21,590 nt of DNA from Chloroflexota bacterium (GTDB taxonomy: Bacteria; Chloroflexota; Dehalococcoidia; Tepidiformales; Tepidiformaceae). A program made the translations under genes and the position numbers. Where the stretch lies: the NCBI GenBank assembly GCA_963169135.1, contig CAUJEQ010000149.1:1-21590 (forward strand), in the 5' to 3' direction. Positions 8,261-15,039 of this stretch are shown piece after piece. Under the pieces are notes generated by a model that did no database searches, was not told the origin of the DNA, and saw nothing but the letters and a program-made list of their open reading frames with translations. How positions within the stretch are numbered: position 1 is the first letter of the stretch; each line of letters opens with the position of its first letter.

Positions 8261-8305
8261 GCAGCCCATTTCGGGGGGAACGGGTCAGGCCAGGCAGCCC
8301 ATTTC
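8261..8305. repeat. 12-bp direct repeat at the end of the dehydrogenase gene
   Basis: GCAGCCCATTTC occurs at 8261-8272 and again at 8294-8305, 33 bp apart. The second copy encodes part of the dehydrogenase C-terminus (EMGC on the minus strand) and the first lies just past its stop codon. It looks like a small tandem duplication of the gene's 3' end. Confidence 0.7.
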
Positions 8306-9433
8306 ACGGGCGATGATGTGCTTCTGGATCTCGCTGGTGCCCTCGGCGATGGTGAGGGCGCGAGCGTCGCGGTAGTAGCGGGAGACCGGCGTCTCATCCA
8401 TGACCCCCATCGCGCCGAAGACCTGGACGGCGTGGTCGGCGGCACGCTTGGCGGTCTCGGTGCAGTAGAGCTTTGCCATGGAAGCCTCCTTTGTGAACGG
8501 CAGGCGTTCCGTGTGCACACGGGCGGCCCTGTCGCGCAGCATGCGGCCTGCCTCGAGTTCGACCGCGGTATCGACGAGCATGCCCTGGACGTACTGGAAC
8601 TGCGCTATGGGGCGCTTGAAGGCAATGCGCGAGCGCGCGTGGGCGAGGGCAACATCGAGGCATTCGGCAGCGATGCCGACGCCGTTCGAAGCGGTGTAGA
8701 CGCGCGTGAGCGCGAACCCGCTGCCGACCACCGAAGCCCGGCCGGAGCCACGACCGCCGAGCAGATGTGCCGCGGGGACCCGGCATCCATCGAAGGAGAG
8801 CTCGCGGGTGTCGGCGGAGCGGAGGCCCATCTTCCGGAGGGGCGGACTGATGTGGTAGCCGGGCGTGCCCGCCGGCACGAGGAACAGGGCGAAGCCATCC
8901 TCGGTGCGGCAGAGGGGGGTGACGAAGCCGCAGTTCTCCATGCCGGCGTTGCTGATGTAGATCTTGGCGCCATCGATGACCCACTCGTCGCCGTGGGCGA
9001 CGGCGCGGGTGCGGATGGCGGCGGTGTCGGAGCCGGCGTCGGGTTCCGTGATGGCGCCGGCGCCGACCATCTCGCCCCGGATGATGGGCCGGACGTACTG
9101 GTCGATCCATCCCTCCCGGCCATCGGCGGCGGACCGTAACAGCGTCCCGGCACCCTGTACGCCGATCCAGAGGGTGAACCCGAGCGAGGCATCGACCCGG
9201 CTGACTTCTTCGATTGCGAGGCAGAACGAGAGAGTGTCGGCGTCGCTGCCGCCAAGCTCCGTGGGATAAAGCATGCCCGGGATGCCCAGGTCGCCCATAC
9301 GGCGGTAGAGGGCGTAGCCGAATTGCGCGGTGCGGTCCCGCTCCTCGGCGCCGGGCGCGATCTCTTTGCGAGCAAAATCGCGGACCGTGCGCTGGATCTG
9401 GAGTTGCGCCTCGCTGTAGCCGTTCGGGTCCAT
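8285..9433 (-). CDS. Acyl-CoA dehydrogenase
   Basis: FAD-dependent acyl-CoA dehydrogenase of 382 residues, catalysing alpha,beta-dehydrogenation of an acyl-CoA thioester and passing electrons to ETF. The three family regions are present: an N-terminal helical domain (YSEAQLQIQRTVRDFARKEI), a beta domain with the FAD/substrate motif ITEPDAGSD, and a C-terminal helical domain with QVFGAMGVM and YRDARALTIAEGTSEIQ. The Glu of AEGT is the position of the catalytic base in short/medium-chain and glutaryl-type enzymes. The ATG at 9433 has GGAGG 6 nt upstream. Substrate chain length cannot be read from the sequence. No ETF, thiolase or enoyl-CoA hydratase gene lies nearby, so the pathway is not shown by context. 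Confidence 0.95.
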   Translation of the reverse strand: MDPNGYSEAQLQIQRTVRDFARKEIAPGAEERDRTAQFGYALYRRMGDLGIPGMLYPTELGGSDADTLSFCLAIEEVSRVDASLGFTLWIGVQGAGTLLRSAADGREGWIDQYVRPIIRGEMVGAGAITEPDAGSDTAAIRTRAVAHGDEWVIDGAKIYISNAGMENCGFVTPLCRTEDGFALFLVPAGTPGYHISPPLRKMGLRSADTRELSFDGCRVPAAHLLGGRGSGRASVVGSGFALTRVYTASNGVGIAAECLDVALAHARSRIAFKRPIAQFQYVQGMLVDTAVELEAGRMLRDRAARVHTERLPFTKEASMAKLYCTETAKRAADHAVQVFGAMGVMDETPVSRYYRDARALTIAEGTSEIQKHIIAREMGCLA

Positions 9434-9503
9434 CTGCCGCCTCCGCCTACTCTTGATACAGGCGGAGTCTACCGGCTGCGGGAGCAGCGAGGGATGCGGC
9501 CGA

Positions 9504-10208
9504 TCAGCCCGCGAGGATCGTGGTGGCCTGGCGGAGGAGGGACTCCCAGATGCGGTTGCCATCGGCGCCGCCGACGAGTTGCTCCCCGGCGCGCTCGGGG
9601 TGGGGCATCATGCCGAGGACGTTCCCGCGGGCGTTGATGATGCCGGCGATGTTGCGCGCGCTACCGTTCGGGTTGGCGGCGGGGGTGACTTCGCCGGCGG
9701 CGTCGCAGTAGCGAAAGACGACGCGACCGCGCAGTTCGAGTTCGTTCAGGGTGTCGGGATCGGCGAAGTAGTTGCCCTCGCCGTGGCTGATGGGGACGTG
9801 GAGGACGGTGCCGTCGGGGATTCCGTCGGCCCAGGGGGTGGAGCCGCCTTCGCGCCGAAGGTACGTCCACTGGCAGCGGAACTGGAGGCTCTGGTTGCGG
9901 ATGAGCGCGCCGGGCAGGAGGTGGCTTTCGCAGAGCACCTGGAAGCCGTTGCAGATGCCGATGACCGGCTTACCCGCCTCGGCGAAGTCCACGACGGCGT
10001 CCATCACGGGCGAGAAGCGTGCGATTGCCCCGCAGCGGAGATAGTCACCGTAGGAGAAGCCGCCCGGGAGCACGACCGCGTCGTAGTTCGAGAGGTCCGT
10101 TTCCCGGTGCCAGAGGATATCGGCCTGCTGTTCGAGGACGTTGTGCAGGACATGGTAGGTGTCGCGGTCACTCCAGGTGCCGGGGAAGCGGATGATGGCG
10201 AATCGCAT
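9504..10208 (-). CDS. purQ: Phosphoribosylformylglycinamidine synthase, glutaminase subunit
   Basis: Class I glutamine amidotransferase subunit that supplies ammonia to PurL. It has 234 residues, close to the usual 225-235. Visible motifs: RFAIIRFPGTWSDRD at the N-terminus, VVLPGGFSYGDYLRCGAIARF, the nucleophile elbow PVIGICNGFQVL with the catalytic Cys in GICNG, and the His-x-Glu end of the triad in MMPHPER. The ATG at 10208 has no Shine-Dalgarno sequence, but a promoter-like TCGACA-17-GACAAT ends 6 nt before it. The gene is separated from purL by four unrelated genes, unlike the common purS-purQ-purL cluster. Confidence 0.97.
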   Translation of the reverse strand: MRFAIIRFPGTWSDRDTYHVLHNVLEQQADILWHRETDLSNYDAVVLPGGFSYGDYLRCGAIARFSPVMDAVVDFAEAGKPVIGICNGFQVLCESHLLPGALIRNQSLQFRCQWTYLRREGGSTPWADGIPDGTVLHVPISHGEGNYFADPDTLNELELRGRVVFRYCDAAGEVTPAANPNGSARNIAGIINARGNVLGMMPHPERAGEQLVGGADGNRIWESLLRQATTILAG

Positions 10209-10214
10209 GCCCCG

Positions 10215-10243
10215 ATTGTCGAACGCGGCGGGCGGACTGTCGA
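10215..10243 (-). promoter_or_regulatory. Promoter of purQ, likely leaderless
   Basis: TCGACA (10243-10238, five of six matches) and GACAAT (10220-10215, four of six) are 17 bp apart and fall exactly in the 45-nt gap after the HD-domain gene. The purQ ATG begins 7 nt after the -10 box, where transcription is expected to start. Confidence 0.5.
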
Positions 10244-10253
10244 CCGGGGCCGG

Positions 10254-12422
10254 CTATGGGCGGCTGGTGGACACGGGAGTCTCGCCCCGGGCCAGCGCGG
10301 CGATCTCGTCGGTGGTGGGCTCGGGATACTGGACGCGGGGGTGATAGACGGCGCGCAGGGTGCTCTTGAAGCTGGCAGCCACGGCCTGCATCTCCCGCAT
10401 AGTTATGTCGCATTCGTCCAGTTGGCCCTCGGCCAGCCGTTCGGCGAGGACGCCATCGATAAGCTGATCGATGGTGGGTGCGCCATCGTCGTTGCGGGCG
10501 CGGACGATGGCCTCGCAGGAGTCGGCGAGCATGACGATCGCGGCCTCTTTCGTTTGCGGGCGGGGACCAACGTACCGGTAGTCCGCGGGTTCGGGGGCAC
10601 CGCCTTTCTGGCTGGCGCGCCGGTAGAAGAAGGTGACGAGGCGCGTGCCGTGGTGCTGGGGGATGAAGTCGCGGATGACAGCGGGCAGGCGGTAGCGTTT
10701 CGCGAGGTCGATGCCGTTTGTGACGTGAGCACGGATGATGGCGGCGCTCTCGTTGGGCGGGAGTTCGTCGTGCGGGCTGGGCGAACCGTCGAGCATGTTC
10801 TCGACGTAGTAGCCGGGCATCATGAGCTTACCGATGTCGTGGTAATAGGCGCCGACGCGGACAACGAGGGCGTCGGCGCCGATCTGGGCGGCAGCGCGCT
10901 CGGCCAGCGCTCCGACGAGCATGCTGTGGTGGTAGGTACCGGGCGCCTCGTCCTGGAGCCGGCGCAGGAGCGGATGGTCTGACTGGGCGAGTTCGAGCAA
11001 TTGAAGGCGCGTGGTCACCCCGAAGACCACTGAGAGCATGATGAAGACGCCGACGGCCAGGAGGGCCGCGCCCGCGCCATGGAGGGTGGCCGCGAGCCCG
11101 ATCCAGGCCAGATCGATGTTGGCTCGCTGGGCGCCGACCAGCCAGAACACCAGCATCACGGCCCCGGTGGCAAGGGCCACAGCCACAGCGGAGCAGGCGT
11201 AGCGGCTCAGGCGGTCGGCACGATGGAGGACGGCTGCACCGGCGAGCCCTCCGGCGGCGTAGGCCATGCCCAATTCAAGCGACTGAAGCGAGCCGACGTA
11301 GGAGGTGCCGGCAATCTGGGGCGCGGTGCCGCCCACGAATGCGGCGAACAGCCCGACCACCAGGGCCACCAGGGCCGCGAATGAAAGGTCGGCGAACGAG
11401 GCGGCGATCATGGCGGCTGCAGCCACCGGCAGAGCAAACGCGTAGAAGTTGTTGTCGGTATCGGGGGTCAGGATCGGGAGCATGATCCGGGTGCCGAGGA
11501 GGACCGCGCCAATGCCGAACGTCACCACCGCCATCCGGCGCCTGGCCGGAGGTTCGAACGGCTGAAACAGGTACGCGTAAGCGCCCAGCAGAAGGCCGAA
11601 ACCGACGGCGATGATGGCGCCTCCCGCCACGCCGTAGACATCGATCCCGTCATCGATGACACCGGTCGCGCGGAGTGCCTCGATGTCCTGGGCGGCGATG
11701 GGCTGGCCTTCGGTGACGATCACCTGTCCTTTGGCGATCGTACGGACTACGGGCTGGACGGCGGCGACGGCGGCGGCGCGCTTCGCCTCGGTGGCCGTTA
11801 CATCCACCTGGAAGTTGGCGATGACGAAGGCCCGCAGGACCTCTTTCATCGCCGTGAGTTCCACCGAGGTCGCCGGCGAGCTTCCGGGCCGCGCGAGGTA
11901 CTCGTCGATTGCCGCCCCGAGCACTTCGGGCCGGATGGGAGCGGACATCAGTTCGGTCAGCGCCTCCACGGTCTGCTGTTGGAACTCGTCGAAGCTGGCG
12001 AGGTCCATCGCCTGGAGCGCGAACCGCCCGGCGCTGGCAACGGGGCTGGGGGCCGCGATCTCGCCGATCTGGTCGATCTTTTGCTGGGTGGTCAGGTCGG
12101 TGCGGGCGATGAGTGCCCGCACCTGGCTGAGGTAGCGGTCGAGCCGCTGGGCCTGTTCGTCACGGATGCCAGAATCGACCGGAAAGGCAACCTCCTCGAC
12201 AGCCGCCGCGGCCTCTTCCCTGGCGGCCTCGGTGAGGACGATTGACTCGAACTGGGCATCGCGCGCCGCTTCGAAGGTGGTGGGCGCGATATCGCCTTCG
12301 CGAAGGGCGCCATCGAAGCGGAACAGTGGCACAACGAGCAAGACCGTAAGCGCCGCCAGCACGAGGCCGAAGCCCCCCGCGGTGGTACGCGACACTGCCG
12401 GGACAGGTTTGCGGCGGATCAT
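10254..12422 (-). CDS. 7TM-HD family membrane phosphohydrolase, PgpH-like
   Basis: A 722-residue membrane protein with the architecture of PgpH (formerly YqfF), a c-di-AMP phosphodiesterase in Firmicutes. A TM anchor lies at about 17-35, followed by an extracytoplasmic 7TMR-HDED domain at about 40-265. A block of about seven TM segments runs over 265-470, then a cytoplasmic HD domain. HD metal and catalytic residues are visible: His499 (HHSM), His528-Asp529 (HDIGK), His566, His590-His591 and Asp634 (LADSCEA). The start MIRRKP at 12422 is chosen because the anchor follows directly; the 58 codons upstream overlap the next gene and are low-complexity. The c-di-AMP role is known for family members and inferred here. 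PgpH genes often precede ybeY, but not here. Confidence 0.93.
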   Translation of the reverse strand: MIRRKPVPAVSRTTAGGFGLVLAALTVLLVVPLFRFDGALREGDIAPTTFEAARDAQFESIVLTEAAREEAAAAVEEVAFPVDSGIRDEQAQRLDRYLSQVRALIARTDLTTQQKIDQIGEIAAPSPVASAGRFALQAMDLASFDEFQQQTVEALTELMSAPIRPEVLGAAIDEYLARPGSSPATSVELTAMKEVLRAFVIANFQVDVTATEAKRAAAVAAVQPVVRTIAKGQVIVTEGQPIAAQDIEALRATGVIDDGIDVYGVAGGAIIAVGFGLLLGAYAYLFQPFEPPARRRMAVVTFGIGAVLLGTRIMLPILTPDTDNNFYAFALPVAAAAMIAASFADLSFAALVALVVGLFAAFVGGTAPQIAGTSYVGSLQSLELGMAYAAGGLAGAAVLHRADRLSRYACSAVAVALATGAVMLVFWLVGAQRANIDLAWIGLAATLHGAGAALLAVGVFIMLSVVFGVTTRLQLLELAQSDHPLLRRLQDEAPGTYHHSMLVGALAERAAAQIGADALVVRVGAYYHDIGKLMMPGYYVENMLDGSPSPHDELPPNESAAIIRAHVTNGIDLAKRYRLPAVIRDFIPQHHGTRLVTFFYRRASQKGGAPEPADYRYVGPRPQTKEAAIVMLADSCEAIVRARNDDGAPTIDQLIDGVLAERLAEGQLDECDITMREMQAVAASFKSTLRAVYHPRVQYPEPTTDEIAALARGETPVSTSRP

Positions 12423-12474
12423 GGGTACCGTCGCAGGATACCAGAGCGGGCGTCCGCTGCCGGGAATGAGGAGG

Positions 12475-13188
12475 TCAGAACACAGTCCCTTCGCCAAGGA
12501 TGCCGTTGAGGGCTGTGAGGCGCTCGATGACGAGGAAACCGGCCCGGTCGCGCGCGCGCTGGTTTCGCTGGAGCAGGACCGCCCGCATGCCGGCATTGCG
12601 GGCGCCCGGGATGTCGGTCACGGGCGAATCACCGACGAAGATTGCGTCGTGCGGTTCGACGCCAAGGTCGGCGAGCGCGCGGCGGAAGGGCGCGGGGTTG
12701 GGCTTGGCCAGGCCCACATCGGCCGATGACACGAAGCTATCGATGTAGCCGGCAAGGCCAAGCTCGTTCACGCGGGTTTCAAAGTAGTGCCCCGGGAAAA
12801 TGGCGTTGCTGACGACACCGACGCGGTAGCCGCGGAACTTCAACGACGAGAGCAGTGCACGGGCGTCGTCGTAGACCGCCTGGTAGCGCATGTGCTCCTC
12901 GAAGAACAGGCGGCTGCAGGCCTCGACGTCGTTCGTACCGCAGGGCCAGCCGAGCCAGGTCATGGCTTCGCCGATGATGCGGCCGATGATTGGAGAAGTC
13001 CCGGTCTCTCCGGGAATGTAGGGCGGCAACACGGATTGGAACGCACGGGCGAAGTCGCCGCCGGTGGCGTCGACCCCCAGGTATTTGCGGGCATAGGCAT
13101 CCACGGCGGAAGCAGCGACATCGACGGCCCCGGGGTCGTTGCTAACGATGGTGCCATCCCAATCGAAGAGGACCGCGCGGATGGCCAT
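12475..13188 (-). CDS. HAD-superfamily hydrolase
   Basis: Predicted phosphatase of the HAD superfamily, 237 residues. Motif I is VLFDWDGTI near residues 6-14, with the nucleophile and acid/base Asp pair. Motif II is VVSNAIFPG, motif III the Lys in LAKPNPAPF, and motif IV VGDSPVTDIPGA. A helical cap (about residues 20-95) places it in subfamily I with phosphoglycolate-phosphatase-like enzymes. The ATG at 13188 is one nucleotide after the yqeY stop codon, so translation is probably coupled. The longer frame from 13236 overlaps the previous gene and adds no conserved residues. The substrate is unknown. Confidence 0.92.
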   Translation of the reverse strand: MAIRAVLFDWDGTIVSNDPGAVDVAASAVDAYARKYLGVDATGGDFARAFQSVLPPYIPGETGTSPIIGRIIGEAMTWLGWPCGTNDVEACSRLFFEEHMRYQAVYDDARALLSSLKFRGYRVGVVSNAIFPGHYFETRVNELGLAGYIDSFVSSADVGLAKPNPAPFRRALADLGVEPHDAIFVGDSPVTDIPGARNAGMRAVLLQRNQRARDRAGFLVIERLTALNGILGEGTVF

Positions 13189-13189
13189 A

Positions 13190-13639
13190 TCAGCTGTCCA
13201 GGAGCCTGCGTACGACCTCGTTGATGGCACGTCCATCCGCCCGCCCGGCGAACTGTTTCGTCAGGACTGGCATGACCTTGCCGATGTCGCGCGGGCCGCT
13301 GGCGCCGGTCTCGGCAATGACCTTGCGAACGGCGGCTTCGATCTCCTCGGGTGCAGCCTGCTCAGGGAGGTACGCCTGGAGCACCGTCTCCTCGGCGCGT
13401 TCCCGCTCGACGAGGTCCATTCGGTTGCCCTTTTCGAACTCGATGATGCTTTCTCGGCGCTGCTTCACCTGCTTCTGGATGACGGCGATAACGGCGTCAT
13501 CTTCGAGAGGCTTGCCCTGGTCGATCTCGGTGTTCTTGATGGCGGCGATGAGCATGCGGAGAGCGGACTTTCGGATTTCCTCGCGGTTGCGCATGGCGTC
13601 TGCGAGGTCGGCCTGGATTGTGTCTTTGAGGGTTGCCAT
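13190..13639 (-). CDS. GatB/YqeY domain protein
   Basis: A 149-residue YqeY family protein, related to the tail domain of the amidotransferase subunit GatB that contacts tRNA. Recognisable segments are LKDTIQADLADAMRNRE, KSALRMLIAAIKNTEI, AVIQKQVKQRRESIIEFEKGNR and ASGPRDIGKVMPVLTKQFAGRADGRAINEVVRRLL. Length matches the family (about 147-150). The ATG at 13639 has GGGAG 6 nt upstream. The rpsU-yqeY order seen here is a well-known arrangement in Gram-positive-type genomes. A strong hairpin lies between the two genes and the HAD gene follows after 1 nt. The molecular function of free-standing YqeY is not established. Confidence 0.95.
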   Translation of the reverse strand: MATLKDTIQADLADAMRNREEIRKSALRMLIAAIKNTEIDQGKPLEDDAVIAVIQKQVKQRRESIIEFEKGNRMDLVERERAEETVLQAYLPEQAAPEEIEAAVRKVIAETGASGPRDIGKVMPVLTKQFAGRADGRAINEVVRRLLDS

Positions 13640-13657
13640 GGCGAGCTCCCGGAATGC

Positions 13658-13687
13658 CGCGGGCCCGGCGCAGTGGCCGGGCCCGCG
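13658..13687 (-). terminator. Strong GC hairpin between rpsU and yqeY
   Basis: A perfect 12-bp inverted repeat, CGCGGGCCCGGC / GCCGGGCCCGCG, with a 6-nt loop lies 25 nt after the rpsU stop and 18 nt before the yqeY start. It has no T-run. It could partly terminate transcription or protect the 3' end of an rpsU message, giving more S21 than YqeY/HAD. Confidence 0.55.
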
Positions 13688-13711
13688 AGTGTGTTCGGTG
13701 GATTACCCGGG

Positions 13712-13927
13712 CTAGCGCCTGGTGGCTGCTCGGGCTTCGCTGCGGAGCTGCTTCTTGCGGAGCTTCCGCAGGCGGGCGGCTTCCTTCTTCTTGCGCTTCA
13801 CGCTCGGCTTTTCGTAATGCTCCCGACGCCGCGCTTCTGCGAGAATGCCATCCTGTTGGACGCGCTTGTTAAAGCGCTTGAGCGCGGCTTCGAAACCCTC
13901 ACCATCGCCGACGATGACTTCTGCCAA
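13712..13927 (-). CDS. rpsU: 30S ribosomal protein S21
   Basis: Small basic ribosomal protein of the 30S platform near the anti-Shine-Dalgarno region. It has 71 residues, with the family pattern AEVIVGDGEGFEAALKRF, then REHYEKPSVKRKKKEAA and a Lys/Arg-rich tail. The start is a TTG at 13927, supported by an eight-base anti-Shine-Dalgarno match GAGGTGAT ending 9 nt upstream and by the conserved MAEV beginning. It heads the cluster rpsU-yqeY-HAD. Confidence 0.95.
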   Translation of the reverse strand: MAEVIVGDGEGFEAALKRFNKRVQQDGILAEARRREHYEKPSVKRKKKEAARLRKLRKKQLRSEARAATRR

Positions 13928-13950
13928 GAGGAACTATCACCTCGCCTTCT

Positions 13951-13976
13951 TGCGAAAAAGAGTGCCCGTGAAGGGC
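13951..13976 (-). terminator. Weak terminator-like hairpin upstream of rpsU
   Basis: On the minus strand GCCC-TTCAC-GGGC is followed by ACTCTTTTT. The stem is only 4 bp but the T-run is the longest in this region, so it may weakly end the DUF1992 transcript. Confidence 0.3.
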
Positions 13977-13998
13977 CGCAGGTCTTTCACCATAACAC

Positions 13999-14493
13999 TC
14001 AAACCGGCTTGACGGAATCCACGGAGGACCCATCGAGGGCACCGGCATCGCGGGCGCGGCGGTCGAGCCGTTCGAGATGGTGTTCGACCCAGATCGCGGG
14101 GCGCTGGCTGCGGATCCCGGGTGCATCGTGGTTGAAGCGGTCCTGGCGCTTTCGCAGCGTACGGGCCATCTCTTCGTAGCGGACGCGGATGCGGGAGATG
14201 GAGTCGCGGTAGGCGGCTCCACCGCCGTTCATGGCAGCGGCCCGGCAGAGCGCTGCATGCTCGGCATCCAGGCGGTCGAGGCGTTCACGGTCGCCTTCGA
14301 TGTCCTTCGCCAGGTTGAGCCATACGGGCAGCATGCCGCCGTTCTGGAGGACCCTGAAGCCGAGCCAGTTGTCGCCGGCGAGGGCATCACCGGCGCCGAA
14401 GAACAACGGCTTGCCGGCGCCGGGGAGGTTATCAAACATGCCGGCGGCCACCGCGTCCTGTATCTGCGACTCGATGGCCCTCTCGATGCTCAT
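13999..14493 (-). CDS. DUF1992 (DnaJ-homologue subfamily C member 28-like) protein
   Basis: A 164-residue protein matching the DUF1992 family, whose eukaryotic members are called DNAJC28. The diagnostic N-terminal block is present: IERAIESQIQDAVAAGMFDN, NLPGAGKPL at 22-30, then DNWLGFRVLQNGGMLPVWLNLAKDI. The rest is charged helix, including RYEEMARTLRKRQDRFNHDAP. There is no J domain. The ATG at 14493 gives the usual N-terminus; its ribosome binding site is weak. Function is not established. It lies between two hairpins, so it may be a single-gene unit. Confidence 0.88.
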   Translation of the reverse strand: MSIERAIESQIQDAVAAGMFDNLPGAGKPLFFGAGDALAGDNWLGFRVLQNGGMLPVWLNLAKDIEGDRERLDRLDAEHAALCRAAAMNGGGAAYRDSISRIRVRYEEMARTLRKRQDRFNHDAPGIRSQRPAIWVEHHLERLDRRARDAGALDGSSVDSVKPV

Positions 14494-14543
14494 GGCGGCA
14501 ATTTTCCGTCAGAGAGGGGGCCCTGTCGATCCGGGTACGCCTT

Positions 14544-14569
14544 GAAGGCGGGCATCGCTGCCCGCCTTC
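14544..14569 (-). terminator. Perfect hairpin after the Dx-like gene
   Basis: An 11-bp perfect inverted repeat GAAGGCGGGCA / TGCCCGCCTTC encloses a 4-nt loop that reads GCGA, a GNRA tetraloop, on the transcribed (minus) strand. It lies 26 nt past the stop at 14596. No clear T-run follows, so termination efficiency is uncertain. Confidence 0.6.
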
Positions 14570-14595
14570 GCGTGTTTCGGCGTGACACCGGGGGG

Positions 14596-14898
14596 TTAGT
14601 CCGCCGAAGGAAGGACCTTCGGCTGAAGGAGCTCCATCGCTCGCCCGTCGACGTTGAGGGCGCACGGGCCGGGCTTGACCACCAGGACCTCGACGCCAGT
14701 CGTCTCATCCTTGTATCGCTTGCCGAGCTGGACAGGTTCCATGCCCTCGGTGTTGACGGCGACCGAGGCATCCTCGGCACCACGCATCTGCATGGGCGCG
14801 TCCCCACAGCGAAGCTCGCCGGCGCCGCCCTTGGTCACAATGAATTCGGCCACGCCGCCGGGCACGACGTATCTCTTGCCAGTCTGTGCTGCTGCCAT
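14596..14898 (-). CDS. Tandem desulforedoxin-like (Dx) repeat protein with lost cysteines
   Basis: A 100-residue protein with no confident family. It is built from two modules of about 32 residues that align without gaps: GKRYVVPGGVAEFIVTKGG (residues 7-25) with GKRYKDETTGVEVLVVKPG (residues 51-69). Each ends in L-x(6)-M (ELRCGDAPM / ALNVDGRAM). The layout resembles the iron-binding Dx domain of desulforedoxin and desulfoferrodoxin (YxCxxCG...V...GGGxLxCCGxPM). The CxxC is absent from both modules, and only one Cys of the CC pair remains in the first. Metal binding is therefore doubtful. The ATG at 14898 has GAGG 6 nt upstream; codons above it to 14985 look non-coding. It is the last gene before the DUF1992 unit and follows the cytochrome b6c operon after a terminator-like hairpin. 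Function unknown. Confidence 0.7.
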   Translation of the reverse strand: MAAAQTGKRYVVPGGVAEFIVTKGGAGELRCGDAPMQMRGAEDASVAVNTEGMEPVQLGKRYKDETTGVEVLVVKPGPCALNVDGRAMELLQPKVLPSAD

Positions 14899-14944
14899 CC
14901 CTAACCTCTTCTTGGTGGAGCCCCAGCCCACCGCCGGGGCGAGG

Positions 14945-14950
14945 ATTATG
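14945..14950 (-). promoter_or_regulatory. Possible -10 element of the Dx-like gene
   Basis: CATAAT on the minus strand lies 46 nt before the ATG at 14898, in the gap after the terminator-like hairpin. No matching -35 at normal spacing; weak candidate. Confidence 0.25.
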
Positions 14951-14982
14951 TGTGGGATCCTACGGACGCCCCCTCTGGCGGT

Positions 14983-15010
14983 CAACCGAAAGGGGCCCGC
15001 AAAGGGCCCC
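14983..15010 (-). terminator. Terminator of the respiratory operon
   Basis: On the minus strand GGGGCCC-TTTGC-GGGCCCC (7-bp perfect stem, 5-nt loop) is directly followed by TTTCGGTTG. It lies 29 nt past the stop codon of the cytochrome/LysM/cupredoxin gene, the last gene of the b6c operon. Confidence 0.6.
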
Positions 15011-15039
15011 CTGACCTCGATCCCGGGCGGCTGAAACGC

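Noticed and set aside
9453..10982. 509-codon plus-strand open frame opposite purQ and the HD gene
   Set aside because: Shadow of two firmly identified genes.
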